This document shows, in pieces, positions 18,429-26,601 of a DNA stretch of 54,920 nucleotides. Below the pieces are notes generated by a model. That model did no database searches, had not been told where the DNA came from, and was given only the letters and a program-made list of their open reading frames with translations. Source of the stretch: a virus. The position numbers and the translations under genes are program-made. Each line of letters begins with the position of its first letter. Position 1 is the stretch's first letter. Where the stretch lies: positions 1 to 54,920 of IMG/VR virus record IMGVR_UViG_3300025410_000024. The stretch is one strand, 5' to 3'.

Positions 18429-18989
18429 ATGAACAAGAAAAAGTACACAGGACATCTATTAGTTTCAAATCCTCTTAACCCTAGAGATGAATTAGAACAA
18501 AGCGTGATTTTAATAGTTACGCATACTGATCAACTAGGAATAGGATTACAAATAAATAACCCTCAAGAAGATCTAGATCTTGGAAAAATAAGCACAGGTA
18601 TGGGGCTTCCATTTTATTCAAAAGATCCTGTATATTACGGTGGTAATATGAATCAAAATAAAATTCACGTTATACACAGTCTAGATTGGCGCAGTCTTAG
18701 TACTGTACAGTTAACCAAAGATATTGGAATTACCAACGATATATCTATATTGAGTGCAATTAGTCAAGGTGAAGGCCCTGAGTTTTACAAAGCCTGTTCA
18801 GGATATTGGTTATGGGAAGAAGGTCGATTAGACATTCAACTAGATCCTAGAAATCATCTAGAGCACGAGCCACATAAATGGGAAATTGCTCCAGCGAATA
18901 TAAACAATGTATTCAAAATACATCCAGATGAACTTTGGGAAAGAAGCATTGAAGCTTCTGCCCGTTATCATACCAGCACCTGGCTTTAA
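18429..18989 (+). CDS. UPF0301 / AlgH-like protein, 186 aa
   Basis: The sequence aligns by eye with the AlgH (DUF179) family: N-terminal GHLLVSNPLNPRDELEQSVI, IGLQINNP, VYYGGNMNQNKIHVIHS, and GYWLWEEGRLDIQLD all match family landmarks (the family has LIA-P, GLVINKP, V-GGPV-LH, GYAGW-GQLE). The phage version lacks the usual GGP, having GGN. The cellular role of AlgH proteins is poorly known. The gene is a + strand island among - strand genes, driven by a late-type promoter, and its 3' end overlaps the helicase gene by 4 bases. Confidence 0.75.
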   Translation: MNKKKYTGHLLVSNPLNPRDELEQSVILIVTHTDQLGIGLQINNPQEDLDLGKISTGMGLPFYSKDPVYYGGNMNQNKIHVIHSLDWRSLSTVQLTKDIGITNDISILSAISQGEGPEFYKACSGYWLWEEGRLDIQLDPRNHLEHEPHKWEIAPANINNVFKIHPDELWERSIEASARYHTSTWL

Positions 18990-20449
18990 TCTTTTTCTGG
19001 ATTAATCTTTGTCAGCAAACTACGGATCAATGGAGCCGATCCTGAAGATTTACTTGCAATCTTGTTCACACTTACTCCCTGAGTTGGATCTACAATAACT
19101 CCATCATCATCTACAGATTCTGTGGTAGTTGATACTACGCTTGTTCTTTTAAATCCAGCATATGTATTACTGGTAGGAGTTGTTCTTCCGCCACCTTGAC
19201 TAAAACTAGTGCTATCTTCTCCATCTTCAGGATCTGTAATACGTAGTGTATCTACATTAAAATCTAATTCTACTTTTTGTCCAACACCACTACTAGAACG
19301 TGTTTTCATAAACTGAATTTGATAACGTCCACGTTCTTTCATGGCCCTGCTAGTAAAGATACCAATTACATTATCAGCAGTCATAATCTTCGATAACCCA
19401 CCCGAAATATGACTGTGATCAAATTCAATTTCTTCAACAGCACTACGATTCAATTGACTGGCCGTAACTGTAATACATTGTGTTTCCATAGCCAAATTAC
19501 GAATCTCTTCTGATACATATTTGTCTTTTACAAACAGATCACTAGGACTAACCTTCACACTTAAAGGCATCATCAAATCGAGGTAATCTATTAACAAAAC
19601 GTCTGGTTTTACGCCTTTTTTGACCTGATATTCCTTCAAATAGGCTCGAATATCGTTACAATTTTTACCTGAAGGCATATACTTCACTTGTAGATTTCCT
19701 GACTTTTTTCCAATCATTTTAACCTTAAGTTCTACATCCTCAATATTCTTAAAAATCTCACGAGTACCTATACCTGTGGTCATACTATCAAGACGCATAC
19801 TAACTAAACCCTCGCTCAACTCAAATGTTAGATATAATACGTTTAATCCTTGTAATGCCCAGTTAACTCCTAGATTAGCCAAGAACAAACTCTTACCACC
19901 ACCTGAGCCTGCACAAAAGATATTCAATTCTCCACGGTTAAATCCACCATACAGTTTCTTATCAATGCTAGGCCATCCTGTGCTAATTTGTCCATTTCCA
20001 TCTTTGAGCTTAGTAAGCCTTGCCTTAGGGTCTTCAAAATAATCTGTACCCATATCTTTGTTCAAACTAATTTGAATAGCATCTTTGATTAGTTTCTCTA
20101 CAGGGCCATAATCTCCTGATTCTAATAAATCACTGCTTTTAATAATTGCACGTTCGAGTCCTTTGTGTCTACTAAAATTTTCAAACTCATCCATTAACCA
20201 AGTATAGTTTTCTTTTGGTAATGATACTGTATTAAAGTTACTATGTACTGATGCATTAACGATTGCAGGCTCTGGCATCACTTTATATTCGTCAACATAT
20301 TTTGTAATGAACTCTGCAGAGTCTTGTAATTTTTGATCAAAGTTTAATGGATCAAAAATATTTTGACATCTTATAAATGTTTCTGCATCACTGAGAAACA
20401 TTTCAAGATATAATTTCTGCATATCATAATCATAATTTGGTTTATTCAT
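18986..20449 (-). CDS. gp41: Replicative DNA helicase (T4 gp41-like, DnaB family), 487 aa
   Basis: Length is close to T4 gp41 (475). Walker A is AGSGGGKS (residues 180-187), preceded by the DnaB-type segment STGWPSIDKKLYGGFNRGEL. Walker B lies in VLLIDYLDLM (about 285-295), and QLNRSAVE and ISGGLSKIMTAD correspond to motifs H3/H4. It unwinds DNA 5'-3' at the fork and binds the primase encoded just upstream (8-nt overlap), forming the primosome. The C-terminal 70 residues are Ser/Thr-rich and probably disordered. Confidence 0.95.
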   Translation of the reverse strand: MNKPNYDYDMQKLYLEMFLSDAETFIRCQNIFDPLNFDQKLQDSAEFITKYVDEYKVMPEPAIVNASVHSNFNTVSLPKENYTWLMDEFENFSRHKGLERAIIKSSDLLESGDYGPVEKLIKDAIQISLNKDMGTDYFEDPKARLTKLKDGNGQISTGWPSIDKKLYGGFNRGELNIFCAGSGGGKSLFLANLGVNWALQGLNVLYLTFELSEGLVSMRLDSMTTGIGTREIFKNIEDVELKVKMIGKKSGNLQVKYMPSGKNCNDIRAYLKEYQVKKGVKPDVLLIDYLDLMMPLSVKVSPSDLFVKDKYVSEEIRNLAMETQCITVTASQLNRSAVEEIEFDHSHISGGLSKIMTADNVIGIFTSRAMKERGRYQIQFMKTRSSSGVGQKVELDFNVDTLRITDPEDGEDSTSFSQGGGRTTPTSNTYAGFKRTSVVSTTTESVDDDGVIVDPTQGVSVNKIASKSSGSAPLIRSLLTKINPEKD

Positions 20450-21449
20450 TGCTCATTCCTTCTAATTTTTTCTTGAGTAGATTTATTTTTATCTCTCCCG
20501 ATACCTTGTAATGCAGAATTGTGGTTAATACATATAGGCGCCCATATTTTTTCATTGCATCAGAAACATCTTTAACATCATCGCCCCAAGGTGGTAAACT
20601 AGCCGACCAATTATTAGCAATCGCGGCTTTGAGTAATTTAGCTCCGGGTTTGTCTCTATCTGGTACTACAATAACTTCTCTACCTAATGCGTTCAATCTT
20701 GTAATCTGAGTTTCATTTGGTTCATTATGCATAATTGCACATCCGTCTACTGCTATTGCGTCAAACTGCCCTTCAACTACAATAACATATTTTCTATCAA
20801 CAGTTTGACGATCAATATTGAATACATATCCAGGTTGTGCATCTGTAAGATACTTTGGTTTACCATCTGTGATTTTTCGACCAGTGTATCCAACTATTTT
20901 ACCTTCGTTGTAAAAAGGAATCAATATTCTATCTATATATCCTGGAGAAGGACTCCAAAAGAAATTATCCTTTATAGGATCAAATCCTCTATCTAATATA
21001 TATTGATATATGTCAACTAGTTTAGATGCATACTCTTCTGGTAAATCCGAATTAGCCCATTCTGTTAAAGTTAATGTACCGTCTGGCAATGCTACTTCTT
21101 TAAGTTCAAACGTTAATGTTTTTTTGACAACAGGTTGATCATCTTTGATCTTTAGTGCTACTAAATTTAATTTACCAATGTCGGATTCATTAACTCCGAT
21201 CCATTTGAATAAATTTTTGGTATTTTTACTTAATAATTTTCCTGGACTCCACCCTGCCTTGAATCCACAATTAAAACAATGATATTGGAAACTACCATCG
21301 TGCCCTGTTAATACTCCACCGCGCTTTCGAGTATCTTTTGCCTCTCCATTATTATGACAACAGACTGCATCGAAGCTAATCCATCCGCTAGGAGTTGCTT
21401 TTCGTTTCGCCGGCAGTAACACCATTAGAGTTGTCTGTATCTCGTTCAT
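20442..21449 (-). CDS. gp61: DNA primase (T4 gp61-like), 335 aa
   Basis: An N-terminal zinc ribbon is visible (VCCHNNG at 29-35 and YHCFNCGFKAG at 56-66). The TOPRIM core has VVEGQFDAIAVDG (about 222-234) and VVPDRDKPGA (about 262-271). Length matches T4 gp61 (342). It makes RNA primers for lagging-strand synthesis together with the helicase. The start ATG at 21449 lies 62 bases inside the 3' end of the glycosyltransferase gene. Confidence 0.95.
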   Translation of the reverse strand: MNEIQTTLMVLLPAKRKATPSGWISFDAVCCHNNGEAKDTRKRGGVLTGHDGSFQYHCFNCGFKAGWSPGKLLSKNTKNLFKWIGVNESDIGKLNLVALKIKDDQPVVKKTLTFELKEVALPDGTLTLTEWANSDLPEEYASKLVDIYQYILDRGFDPIKDNFFWSPSPGYIDRILIPFYNEGKIVGYTGRKITDGKPKYLTDAQPGYVFNIDRQTVDRKYVIVVEGQFDAIAVDGCAIMHNEPNETQITRLNALGREVIVVPDRDKPGAKLLKAAIANNWSASLPPWGDDVKDVSDAMKKYGRLYVLTTILHYKVSGEIKINLLKKKLEGMSNE

Positions 21450-22266
21450 TCTTTATTATAGCATAATCTGCACGTCTTGTCAATGTACTTGGATCCACAG
21501 CAACATAGTTTTTGCCTTGCAGGTCTTCAACATCATATTCAAAATATGGATAGAACATATAATTTTCAATTCTACAAGTAGGTGGATTATTAAAAATATT
21601 ATGTACATTCCACCCCCAAGCAGGAATACCTCCCCACTTCTTATCGAATATATCTTGTCCGTGTTCTAGATAATGCTGTCTAGGTCCTGGCCCTAAAAAC
21701 GGTCTTCTTGCAACTGCTACAGTTGGATTCCAAACTCTCCAATGATGAAAATCATTGATTGAACTTTTATCTCTGTTATATAACCAAGCTCGCAGTAAGA
21801 AGTCACCTTCGTAGTTACCTAAGGTACACATCCTTTCATCGTATAATCCTATTTTACGAATTGCTTCTGGTAATACACTGATAAAACAATCACCCCAGCT
21901 ACATTGATACAATGTATATTTTTTATGTATGTCATCTAAAAGATGTTTCCAATCTTTTTCCCAAAGACAGTCATCTTGCACTAATATAATTTGATCACAT
22001 AAGGGATTTAATAGATTTCCAAAACCAAGAACTAGTGCTTGATTCCAATCTCTTGCAGGAGTACCACAACCCCAGTTTGCTCTTAACGTTTGATGATGTA
22101 CCTTAACTCGATCTTTGAATTCATCATTTAAACTAAAAATTCTTGAATGATTATTGATGACATTGACTTCGATTTCTCTAGGGTCAACATAACTATCAAA
22201 AAGACTTTTTAGATTATTATTAAGATCGTCAGGTTTAGCATAAGTTAAAATGAAGATTTTTATCAT
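21388..22266 (-). CDS. Glycosyltransferase-like protein (GT-A fold), 292 aa
   Basis: The N-terminus IFILTYAKPDDLNNNLKSLF and VNVINNHS are typical of GT family 2-like transferases. ILVQDDCLWEKDW (about residues 97-109) supplies an acidic DxD-type pair for metal and sugar nucleotide. HHWRVWNPTVAVARRPF may be an acceptor-site loop. It could glycosylate DNA, virion or host surface. Its last 20 codons overlap the primase gene by 62 bases, an unusually long same-strand overlap. Confidence 0.75.
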   Translation of the reverse strand: MIKIFILTYAKPDDLNNNLKSLFDSYVDPREIEVNVINNHSRIFSLNDEFKDRVKVHHQTLRANWGCGTPARDWNQALVLGFGNLLNPLCDQIILVQDDCLWEKDWKHLLDDIHKKYTLYQCSWGDCFISVLPEAIRKIGLYDERMCTLGNYEGDFLLRAWLYNRDKSSINDFHHWRVWNPTVAVARRPFLGPGPRQHYLEHGQDIFDKKWGGIPAWGWNVHNIFNNPPTCRIENYMFYPYFEYDVEDLQGKNYVAVDPSTLTRRADYAIIKNERDTDNSNGVTAGETKSNS

Positions 22267-22275
22267 TCATATATT

Positions 22276-23394
22276 TTAACTTCTATACAATACTTTGTCA
22301 AATGATCCGTAGTACGTTGGATCGTCATTGTTGCCAGATGCAGGAGCAGTTCCTGGAATATACATTACTCGAATGTAGGTAAACAAGCCATTGAAATTTA
22401 TATAATCAATACCATTGAACCTGTTATAATTTAAAGTTGCTACGGTTGCATACTTTCCAAAGTCTGATGCATTATTTGATAAAGTTGCTTGAATGTATAC
22501 AGTTCCAATATAGTTGGTCATATACATTGCTAATGTATGTAATGCTGTGTTACTTTTAAATTCTGGATAAGCATAAAACGGACCACTTTTATGTTCGTAC
22601 AAATATGTATCTTGATTATAACTTTTTAAGAAGCTAACTATTTCTTGACTAGGTTTTAATCGAGGATATACTTCTTCAGTAAGATGCACGGTTCCTGAAA
22701 TTCCGTAATATGTATTTGCATAAGCAGGCAAATATGTATTATCATTTGGATCTTGATATACTACACTATATGTATATTCTCCGCGCTCGAGATTAACAGT
22801 ATCACTTTCTGTGAATGTAAGTTCACCTAATCCTTTTAATCCTATTGTGTTGATTACAACTCCTGTACTTGTAGATACAGGTTTTAATGTATAATTGTTC
22901 AAAGTAACAATATTAGTGATGGGTGAAAAAACAGTAGATGTTGTTATTGAAGATGTAGTAACTGTGGTAACAATTGTAGCAATTGATCCTGTACCTATAC
23001 TTAAGATAGTGGAGTTGGCAGCAATACCATATCCAAAGACCGCTTGGCCTACTGATATATTAGAAACATCGTCGAACGTTAGCACCTGGCTAATACTACC
23101 TTGATTAGCATTAACATTTAAGTATATAGAATCATCTAATACTGTAAGTTCTTTTTGTAACACTAACTCTTGACTTGTATTATCAAACATATTGAATACA
23201 AAAGTTTGTGTATTGCTAATTGGTAATAATTTTTGATCACTGTTTTTAAACTGGATCCTTATCTTGTTTTTAATACCTTTTTGTATTTTTAAATCTCGTT
23301 GGTACATAACTCGGTTAATCCCTAAAACAGTTTCGTCCAAATCTAATATCACGTCGAGTGTATTTGGATATAAATAGATTGGTAAATTTTGCAT
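22276..23394 (-). CDS. Putative virion structural (baseplate/fibre) protein, 372 aa
   Basis: The N-terminal 100 residues (VMYQRDLKIQKGIKNKIRIQ, then FKNSDQKLLPISNTQTFVFN) resemble the conserved start of baseplate-upper or fibre-associated proteins of T4-like phages. The middle is Thr/Ser/Val-rich (TTVTTSSITTSTV), typical of extended beta structure. The C-terminal 120 residues contain aromatic beta strands. It is expressed from a late promoter (GATAAATA, then 5 bases, then ATG). The exact role is not known. Confidence 0.6.
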   Translation of the reverse strand: MQNLPIYLYPNTLDVILDLDETVLGINRVMYQRDLKIQKGIKNKIRIQFKNSDQKLLPISNTQTFVFNMFDNTSQELVLQKELTVLDDSIYLNVNANQGSISQVLTFDDVSNISVGQAVFGYGIAANSTILSIGTGSIATIVTTVTTSSITTSTVFSPITNIVTLNNYTLKPVSTSTGVVINTIGLKGLGELTFTESDTVNLERGEYTYSVVYQDPNDNTYLPAYANTYYGISGTVHLTEEVYPRLKPSQEIVSFLKSYNQDTYLYEHKSGPFYAYPEFKSNTALHTLAMYMTNYIGTVYIQATLSNNASDFGKYATVATLNYNRFNGIDYINFNGLFTYIRVMYIPGTAPASGNNDDPTYYGSFDKVLYRS

Positions 23395-23399
23395 TATAA

Positions 23400-23407
23400 T
23401 ATTTATC
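23400..23407 (-). promoter_or_regulatory. T4-type late promoter, 5 nt before ATG
   Basis: GATAAATA on the - strand, then TTATA, then the ATG at 23394. Confidence 0.65.
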
Positions 23408-23414
23408 TATAAAG

Positions 23415-23798
23415 ATGTCCGTTAACAGTAGTTTTCAAAATAATTATCCGTTTGTTTCGTGTATTAAATCCAACGACATTGAGTATGTTGGAATTATCAT
23501 TAATTTTGACAACTACATAGCAAGTATATACGATATTTCTGTTATTAAAACAGACGACGAAAAACGTGTATTCTTAGAACTAGGTGAGATATGGTGGTGG
23601 GAATCAAATCGTAAAATACCAATAAACATATTTCTTAAAAAAGAAATGCAGTTTTTTAGATATTCTATAAAAACATTCAACAGCAAAGATGTTGAGCTTA
23701 TTTTTGGACCAAGTGTTAATTTAAGCGAAATAGCTGAAAAACGCATAAAACGCAAATCAATTCAGTTGGTCAGAACTCCTAAGAATCCTCGTAGCTGA
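23415..23798 (+). CDS. Conserved hypothetical protein, 127 aa
   Basis: A + strand island gene. The pattern GEIWWWESNRKIPINIFLKK and FGPSVNLSEIAEKRIKRKSI is one I know from T4-like cyanophage relatives, without a function. Aromatic-rich middle, basic C-terminus. Its 3' end overlaps the convergent mini-DnaE gene by 20 bases. Confidence 0.75.
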   Translation: MSVNSSFQNNYPFVSCIKSNDIEYVGIIINFDNYIASIYDISVIKTDDEKRVFLELGEIWWWESNRKIPINIFLKKEMQFFRYSIKTFNSKDVELIFGPSVNLSEIAEKRIKRKSIQLVRTPKNPRS

Positions 23799-24348
23799 TA
23801 CCTTCGCAGATAAGATTCATCTGAACCACAATTGCCATCGCATATGCAATTGCGTGAGCTTTCTTAAAGTAATAATCTTCGTTGTCTGGTTTTATCCAAA
23901 CTTCGTTTATTACCGTACTCCAATCTTTTCCAATTAAGGAACGTTTTGCAGGACGTATCATTGCTAATACCGCCGCAAGTTGTTCCACAGTTCGTGGCTT
24001 CATTTCTCGTAAAATTGATCCGTAACCATTTACGTGAAACAACAAATTTGTAAAGTCATCTTGTTCTAATAAGTCCCATAGTGGTTCTTGCGACATCAAT
24101 TGTAATAAATGTTCTTCGTTTTTAATACCTTGATAGATGGTAACGTTAAGAAAATCTATCTTGAAGTATCCTCTATCTTCAGCAGATTTATAATCAATAC
24201 TTGCTAATCCTGTTAATGGATTAACTGGAATTTTGTGGCAGTAAGCACCTGTATTATGTTTTTTGATTCCGTCAATGGTTGCAGGAACGTGTTCAATTAC
24301 ATTAAGTAATTTGTTTCTGTCAGCAAAATCAATATCAATATCCGGCAT
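23779..24348 (-). CDS. Miniature DnaE-like protein (Pol III alpha remnant), 189 aa
   Basis: The protein strings together landmarks of bacterial DnaE in the correct order, with the long linkers deleted. PDIDIDF (residues 2-8) equals the catalytic PDxDxDF. HNTGAYCHKIPVNPLTGLAS (31-50) matches the HAAGVVI-P segment. GYFKIDFL (60-67) matches KFDFLGL, with the third catalytic Asp at 65. REMKPRTVEQLAAVLAMIRP (114-133) matches the fingers segment KRLxPxxFEDxIALxALxRP. FKKAHAIAYA (161-170) matches FNKSHSAAYA. Full DnaE has over 1100 residues. The PHP domain, the GRGSxAGSL palm part and the tau/beta-binding tail are absent. It overlaps the heptose kinase gene by 14 bases. Function unknown; an accessory role at the fork or decoy for host clamp loader is conceivable. 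Confidence 0.7.
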   Translation of the reverse strand: MPDIDIDFADRNKLLNVIEHVPATIDGIKKHNTGAYCHKIPVNPLTGLASIDYKSAEDRGYFKIDFLNVTIYQGIKNEEHLLQLMSQEPLWDLLEQDDFTNLLFHVNGYGSILREMKPRTVEQLAAVLAMIRPAKRSLIGKDWSTVINEVWIKPDNEDYYFKKAHAIAYAMAIVVQMNLICEGISYEDS

Positions 24349-25108
24349 TTTTTATTTCGTTGTATGTTGGTGCATAATTACCGCGATGCTGAACTGTGAT
24401 GCCTGCGGCTATGTTAGCAAATATTATAGCTTTTTCTATATCTTTTGTATATAGGTATTGGACAGTTAAGGCAGCTAAAAATGTATCTCCTGCTCCGCAT
24501 ACATCAGTGACTTCGACTTTTTTGGTTGAATAAAGTGTGCCATTATACATTGCACCATCTCCACCTTTTGTAACAATTAACCTATTAGGCAAACTGGTAG
24601 CAGTACGATATTCTAAATCATTAATTTTAACGTAGGCGTTGTCAAATCTTTTAAGATCTGTTTTCTTTGTATCTATAAACACAGGACATTTAGAATTTTG
24701 AATAATATGTTTGATGTGTTCATAACTTAAAAAACCTTTGTTGTAATCTGAAATTATAATGGCGTTATAGGAATCAATAGGAAATGTAGTTTGCTCATTC
24801 CAAGATGCAATAGATGGTTCGTTATCTACTCTTAATAAATGTTGGCCTGATCGTTGATCTATATATCTAGTTTTTGTAATATTTTCAGTATTAGTAATAA
24901 AATTTGCATTAATATTTAAATTTATAAGATTAAGATTGACATTTGCGGCCATTCCTAACACATCATAACTGTTGACAATTTTAATAACAGGAACAGGAGC
25001 CTCTGGACTTAATCTATCCACAGTTCCTATTTTATATTCATCAGTACAACTATCCCCGATTAATAATACGTTGAATGATATCTGTTGTTGAATGTCCCGT
25101 ATGCTCAT
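24335..25108 (-). CDS. hldA: Heptose-7-phosphate kinase-like (HldE N-domain), 257 aa
   Basis: A PfkB-type sugar kinase close to the N-domain of HldE: NVLLIGDSCTDEYKIGTVDR, then RLSPEAPVPVIKI match the RISPEAPVPV landmark; LGMAANVNLNL replaces GGAANVA. VTDVCGAGDTFLAAL is the PfkB catalytic signature with the base Asp. It should phosphorylate D-glycero-beta-D-manno-heptose 7-phosphate at C1 in ADP-heptose synthesis. The first 59 bases overlap the nucleotidyltransferase gene. It is slightly short (HldE N-domain is about 315 aa). Confidence 0.8.
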   Translation of the reverse strand: MSIRDIQQQISFNVLLIGDSCTDEYKIGTVDRLSPEAPVPVIKIVNSYDVLGMAANVNLNLINLNINANFITNTENITKTRYIDQRSGQHLLRVDNEPSIASWNEQTTFPIDSYNAIIISDYNKGFLSYEHIKHIIQNSKCPVFIDTKKTDLKRFDNAYVKINDLEYRTATSLPNRLIVTKGGDGAMYNGTLYSTKKVEVTDVCGAGDTFLAALTVQYLYTKDIEKAIIFANIAAGITVQHRGNYAPTYNEIKNAGY

Positions 25109-25445
25109 AAAATTTTATCTCTTTACAATATTGTGAACCTATAATAGGCTTGTTTCTATAATCAGCACCTTTGACCATAATGTCTGGTTCATATGATTTT
25201 ATAAGGTCAATTAATTCTTCATCATTGCCAAAAAAATAAACTGTGTCTACAAATTTTAAACTTTCTAATATATAACTTCTATCATATTGATCATTGATTG
25301 GTCTATAGATTCCTTTAAGTTCTTTTACTCTACTATCAGTATCTATTGCTACCAACAAATGGTCCCCAAGACTTTTTGCATACTGCAACATCTGTAGGTG
25401 TCCTCTATGCAATAGATCAAATGTACCATTTACAAAAATTTTCAT
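25050..25445 (-). CDS. hldC: Heptose-1-phosphate nucleotidyltransferase-like (HldE C-domain), 131 aa
   Basis: GTFDLLHRGHLQML (residues 7-20) carries the HxGH-type motif of cytidylyltransferase-fold enzymes. YEHTGHSTTDIIQRI at the C-terminus matches the G(Y/H)STT-x-II-x-RI end of the HldE C-domain. The product would be the NDP-activated heptose (ADP-heptose in known pathways). Four-base overlap with hldD upstream and 59-base overlap with the kinase downstream: in bacteria the two HldE domains are usually fused, here they are separate and in reversed order. Confidence 0.8.
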   Translation of the reverse strand: MKIFVNGTFDLLHRGHLQMLQYAKSLGDHLLVAIDTDSRVKELKGIYRPINDQYDRSYILESLKFVDTVYFFGNDEELIDLIKSYEPDIMVKGADYRNKPIIGSQYCKEIKFYEHTGHSTTDIIQRIINRG

Positions 25446-26236
25446 TCGTAATATTTTTTTAATTCTGTTAAATCTGCACAGGTGTATTTTTGATATTGAT
25501 CTTTAATATTAACGGGCATCGGAACATATTCTATATCTGCTGGATATTTTTTAATTATTTCTTTGGCTACTTGTAAAAATGATTTAGGATCTCCTGTGCC
25601 AACATTCCAGATACTTGATTGATCAACATTTAAAAATTTCAAATGTACATCAACTACTGTACGAACAGGAACAAAATCTCTTAGATATAAATTGCTACCT
25701 TCAAATAATTTAATTTTTCCAGTTGTTTGAGCCTGATACTGAAATTTATAATATGGGCTTGCTTGGTCGCCTTTATGCTCTTCTCCTTCTGGTCCATACA
25801 CATTAAAATATCTAAATCCTTGAATATGTCTATTAATAGACTTTGCATATTCTTTGCGTGTTTGAACAAATCTTTCAAACATATATTTGCTCCACGCATA
25901 TGGACTTTTAGGATCTACAGGAGCATCTTCTCTGAAACTACTTGTTAACCCATAAACACTGGCACTACTTGAATATTGAAAATTTACACCATTACTTAAT
26001 GCACTATCTAATAAATTACAACTAAAATCATAATTTTGACGCATTACTTTATCAACATCTTTTTCTGTTGTACTACTAATTGCACCAATATGAATGACCC
26101 AATCGAGTCCAACTGTGGATAGATTATTGTCAGAATCTCCCCACTCGTATGTGGTTATATTATGTCCATCTGATTGTAAAGCTCTATATAGATGTCCTCC
26201 TATAAATCCTTTATGACCAGTTAACAAAATTTTCAT
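25442..26236 (-). CDS. hldD: ADP-heptose 6-epimerase-like (HldD), 264 aa
   Basis: An extended SDR: GHKGFIGGHL (7-16) is the NAD(P)-binding GxxGxxG. SSSASVYG supplies the catalytic Ser, and YAWSKYMFE the YxxxK pair. GFRYFNVYGPEGEEHKGDQAS is the signature of HldD, and LYLRDFVPVRTVVDVHL and WNVGTGDPKSFLQVA also match. HldD converts ADP-D-glycero- to ADP-L-glycero-D-manno-heptose. It is shorter than host HldD (about 310 aa). It is the second gene of the coupled cupin-hldD-hldC-hldA group. Confidence 0.85.
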   Translation of the reverse strand: MKILLTGHKGFIGGHLYRALQSDGHNITTYEWGDSDNNLSTVGLDWVIHIGAISSTTEKDVDKVMRQNYDFSCNLLDSALSNGVNFQYSSSASVYGLTSSFREDAPVDPKSPYAWSKYMFERFVQTRKEYAKSINRHIQGFRYFNVYGPEGEEHKGDQASPYYKFQYQAQTTGKIKLFEGSNLYLRDFVPVRTVVDVHLKFLNVDQSSIWNVGTGDPKSFLQVAKEIIKKYPADIEYVPMPVNIKDQYQKYTCADLTELKKYYE

Positions 26237-26592
26237 TTTTGACTATCGCCTTTCATCACACGATAATTATCTTCAACACTGTCAGGAGTGCTAACTTCGA
26301 TAATTGTACCTTCTTCGATGCAAATTATTTGATGAGGTAATAATGGAGGATTATGCCATACATCGCCGGCATTTAAATCTTGTTCATACTGACTAGCGTT
26401 GGCAGTATTGATACAGATAACTTTAAATTTGCCCGAAAGTACATACCAACTCTCGTCTTTCTCTGAATGAAAATGCATACTGAATCTTGCACCTTCGTTG
26501 AACCGCAATAGTTTACCGCAGTATTTGTCATTGGTAGCCCAGATTAATTCTGATCCCCATCCTTTTTCTACATATCCTGATAACTTAGTCAT
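26233..26592 (-). CDS. Cupin, mannose-6-phosphate-isomerase type, 119 aa
   Basis: A single cupin: KGWGSELIWATNDKYCGKLL is the KPWGxE start typical of PMI/GMP-type cupins. FSMHFHSEKDESWYVLSGKF holds the metal-binding HxH...E, and HNPPLLPHQI provides the last His. It may isomerise or sense a sugar phosphate feeding the heptose genes, with which it overlaps by four bases. The true substrate is unknown. Confidence 0.75.
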   Translation of the reverse strand: MTKLSGYVEKGWGSELIWATNDKYCGKLLRFNEGARFSMHFHSEKDESWYVLSGKFKVICINTANASQYEQDLNAGDVWHNPPLLPHQIICIEEGTIIEVSTPDSVEDNYRVMKGDSQK

Positions 26593-26601
26593 AATATCCT
26601 T

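Noticed and set aside
23779-24348. Simple truncation of a full-length phage dnaE at this locus
   Set aside because: Landmarks from both ends of the core are kept in order with the linkers removed, the frame is intact, and no dnaE sequence is found beside it. It is a compact gene, not a 5' or 3' fragment.
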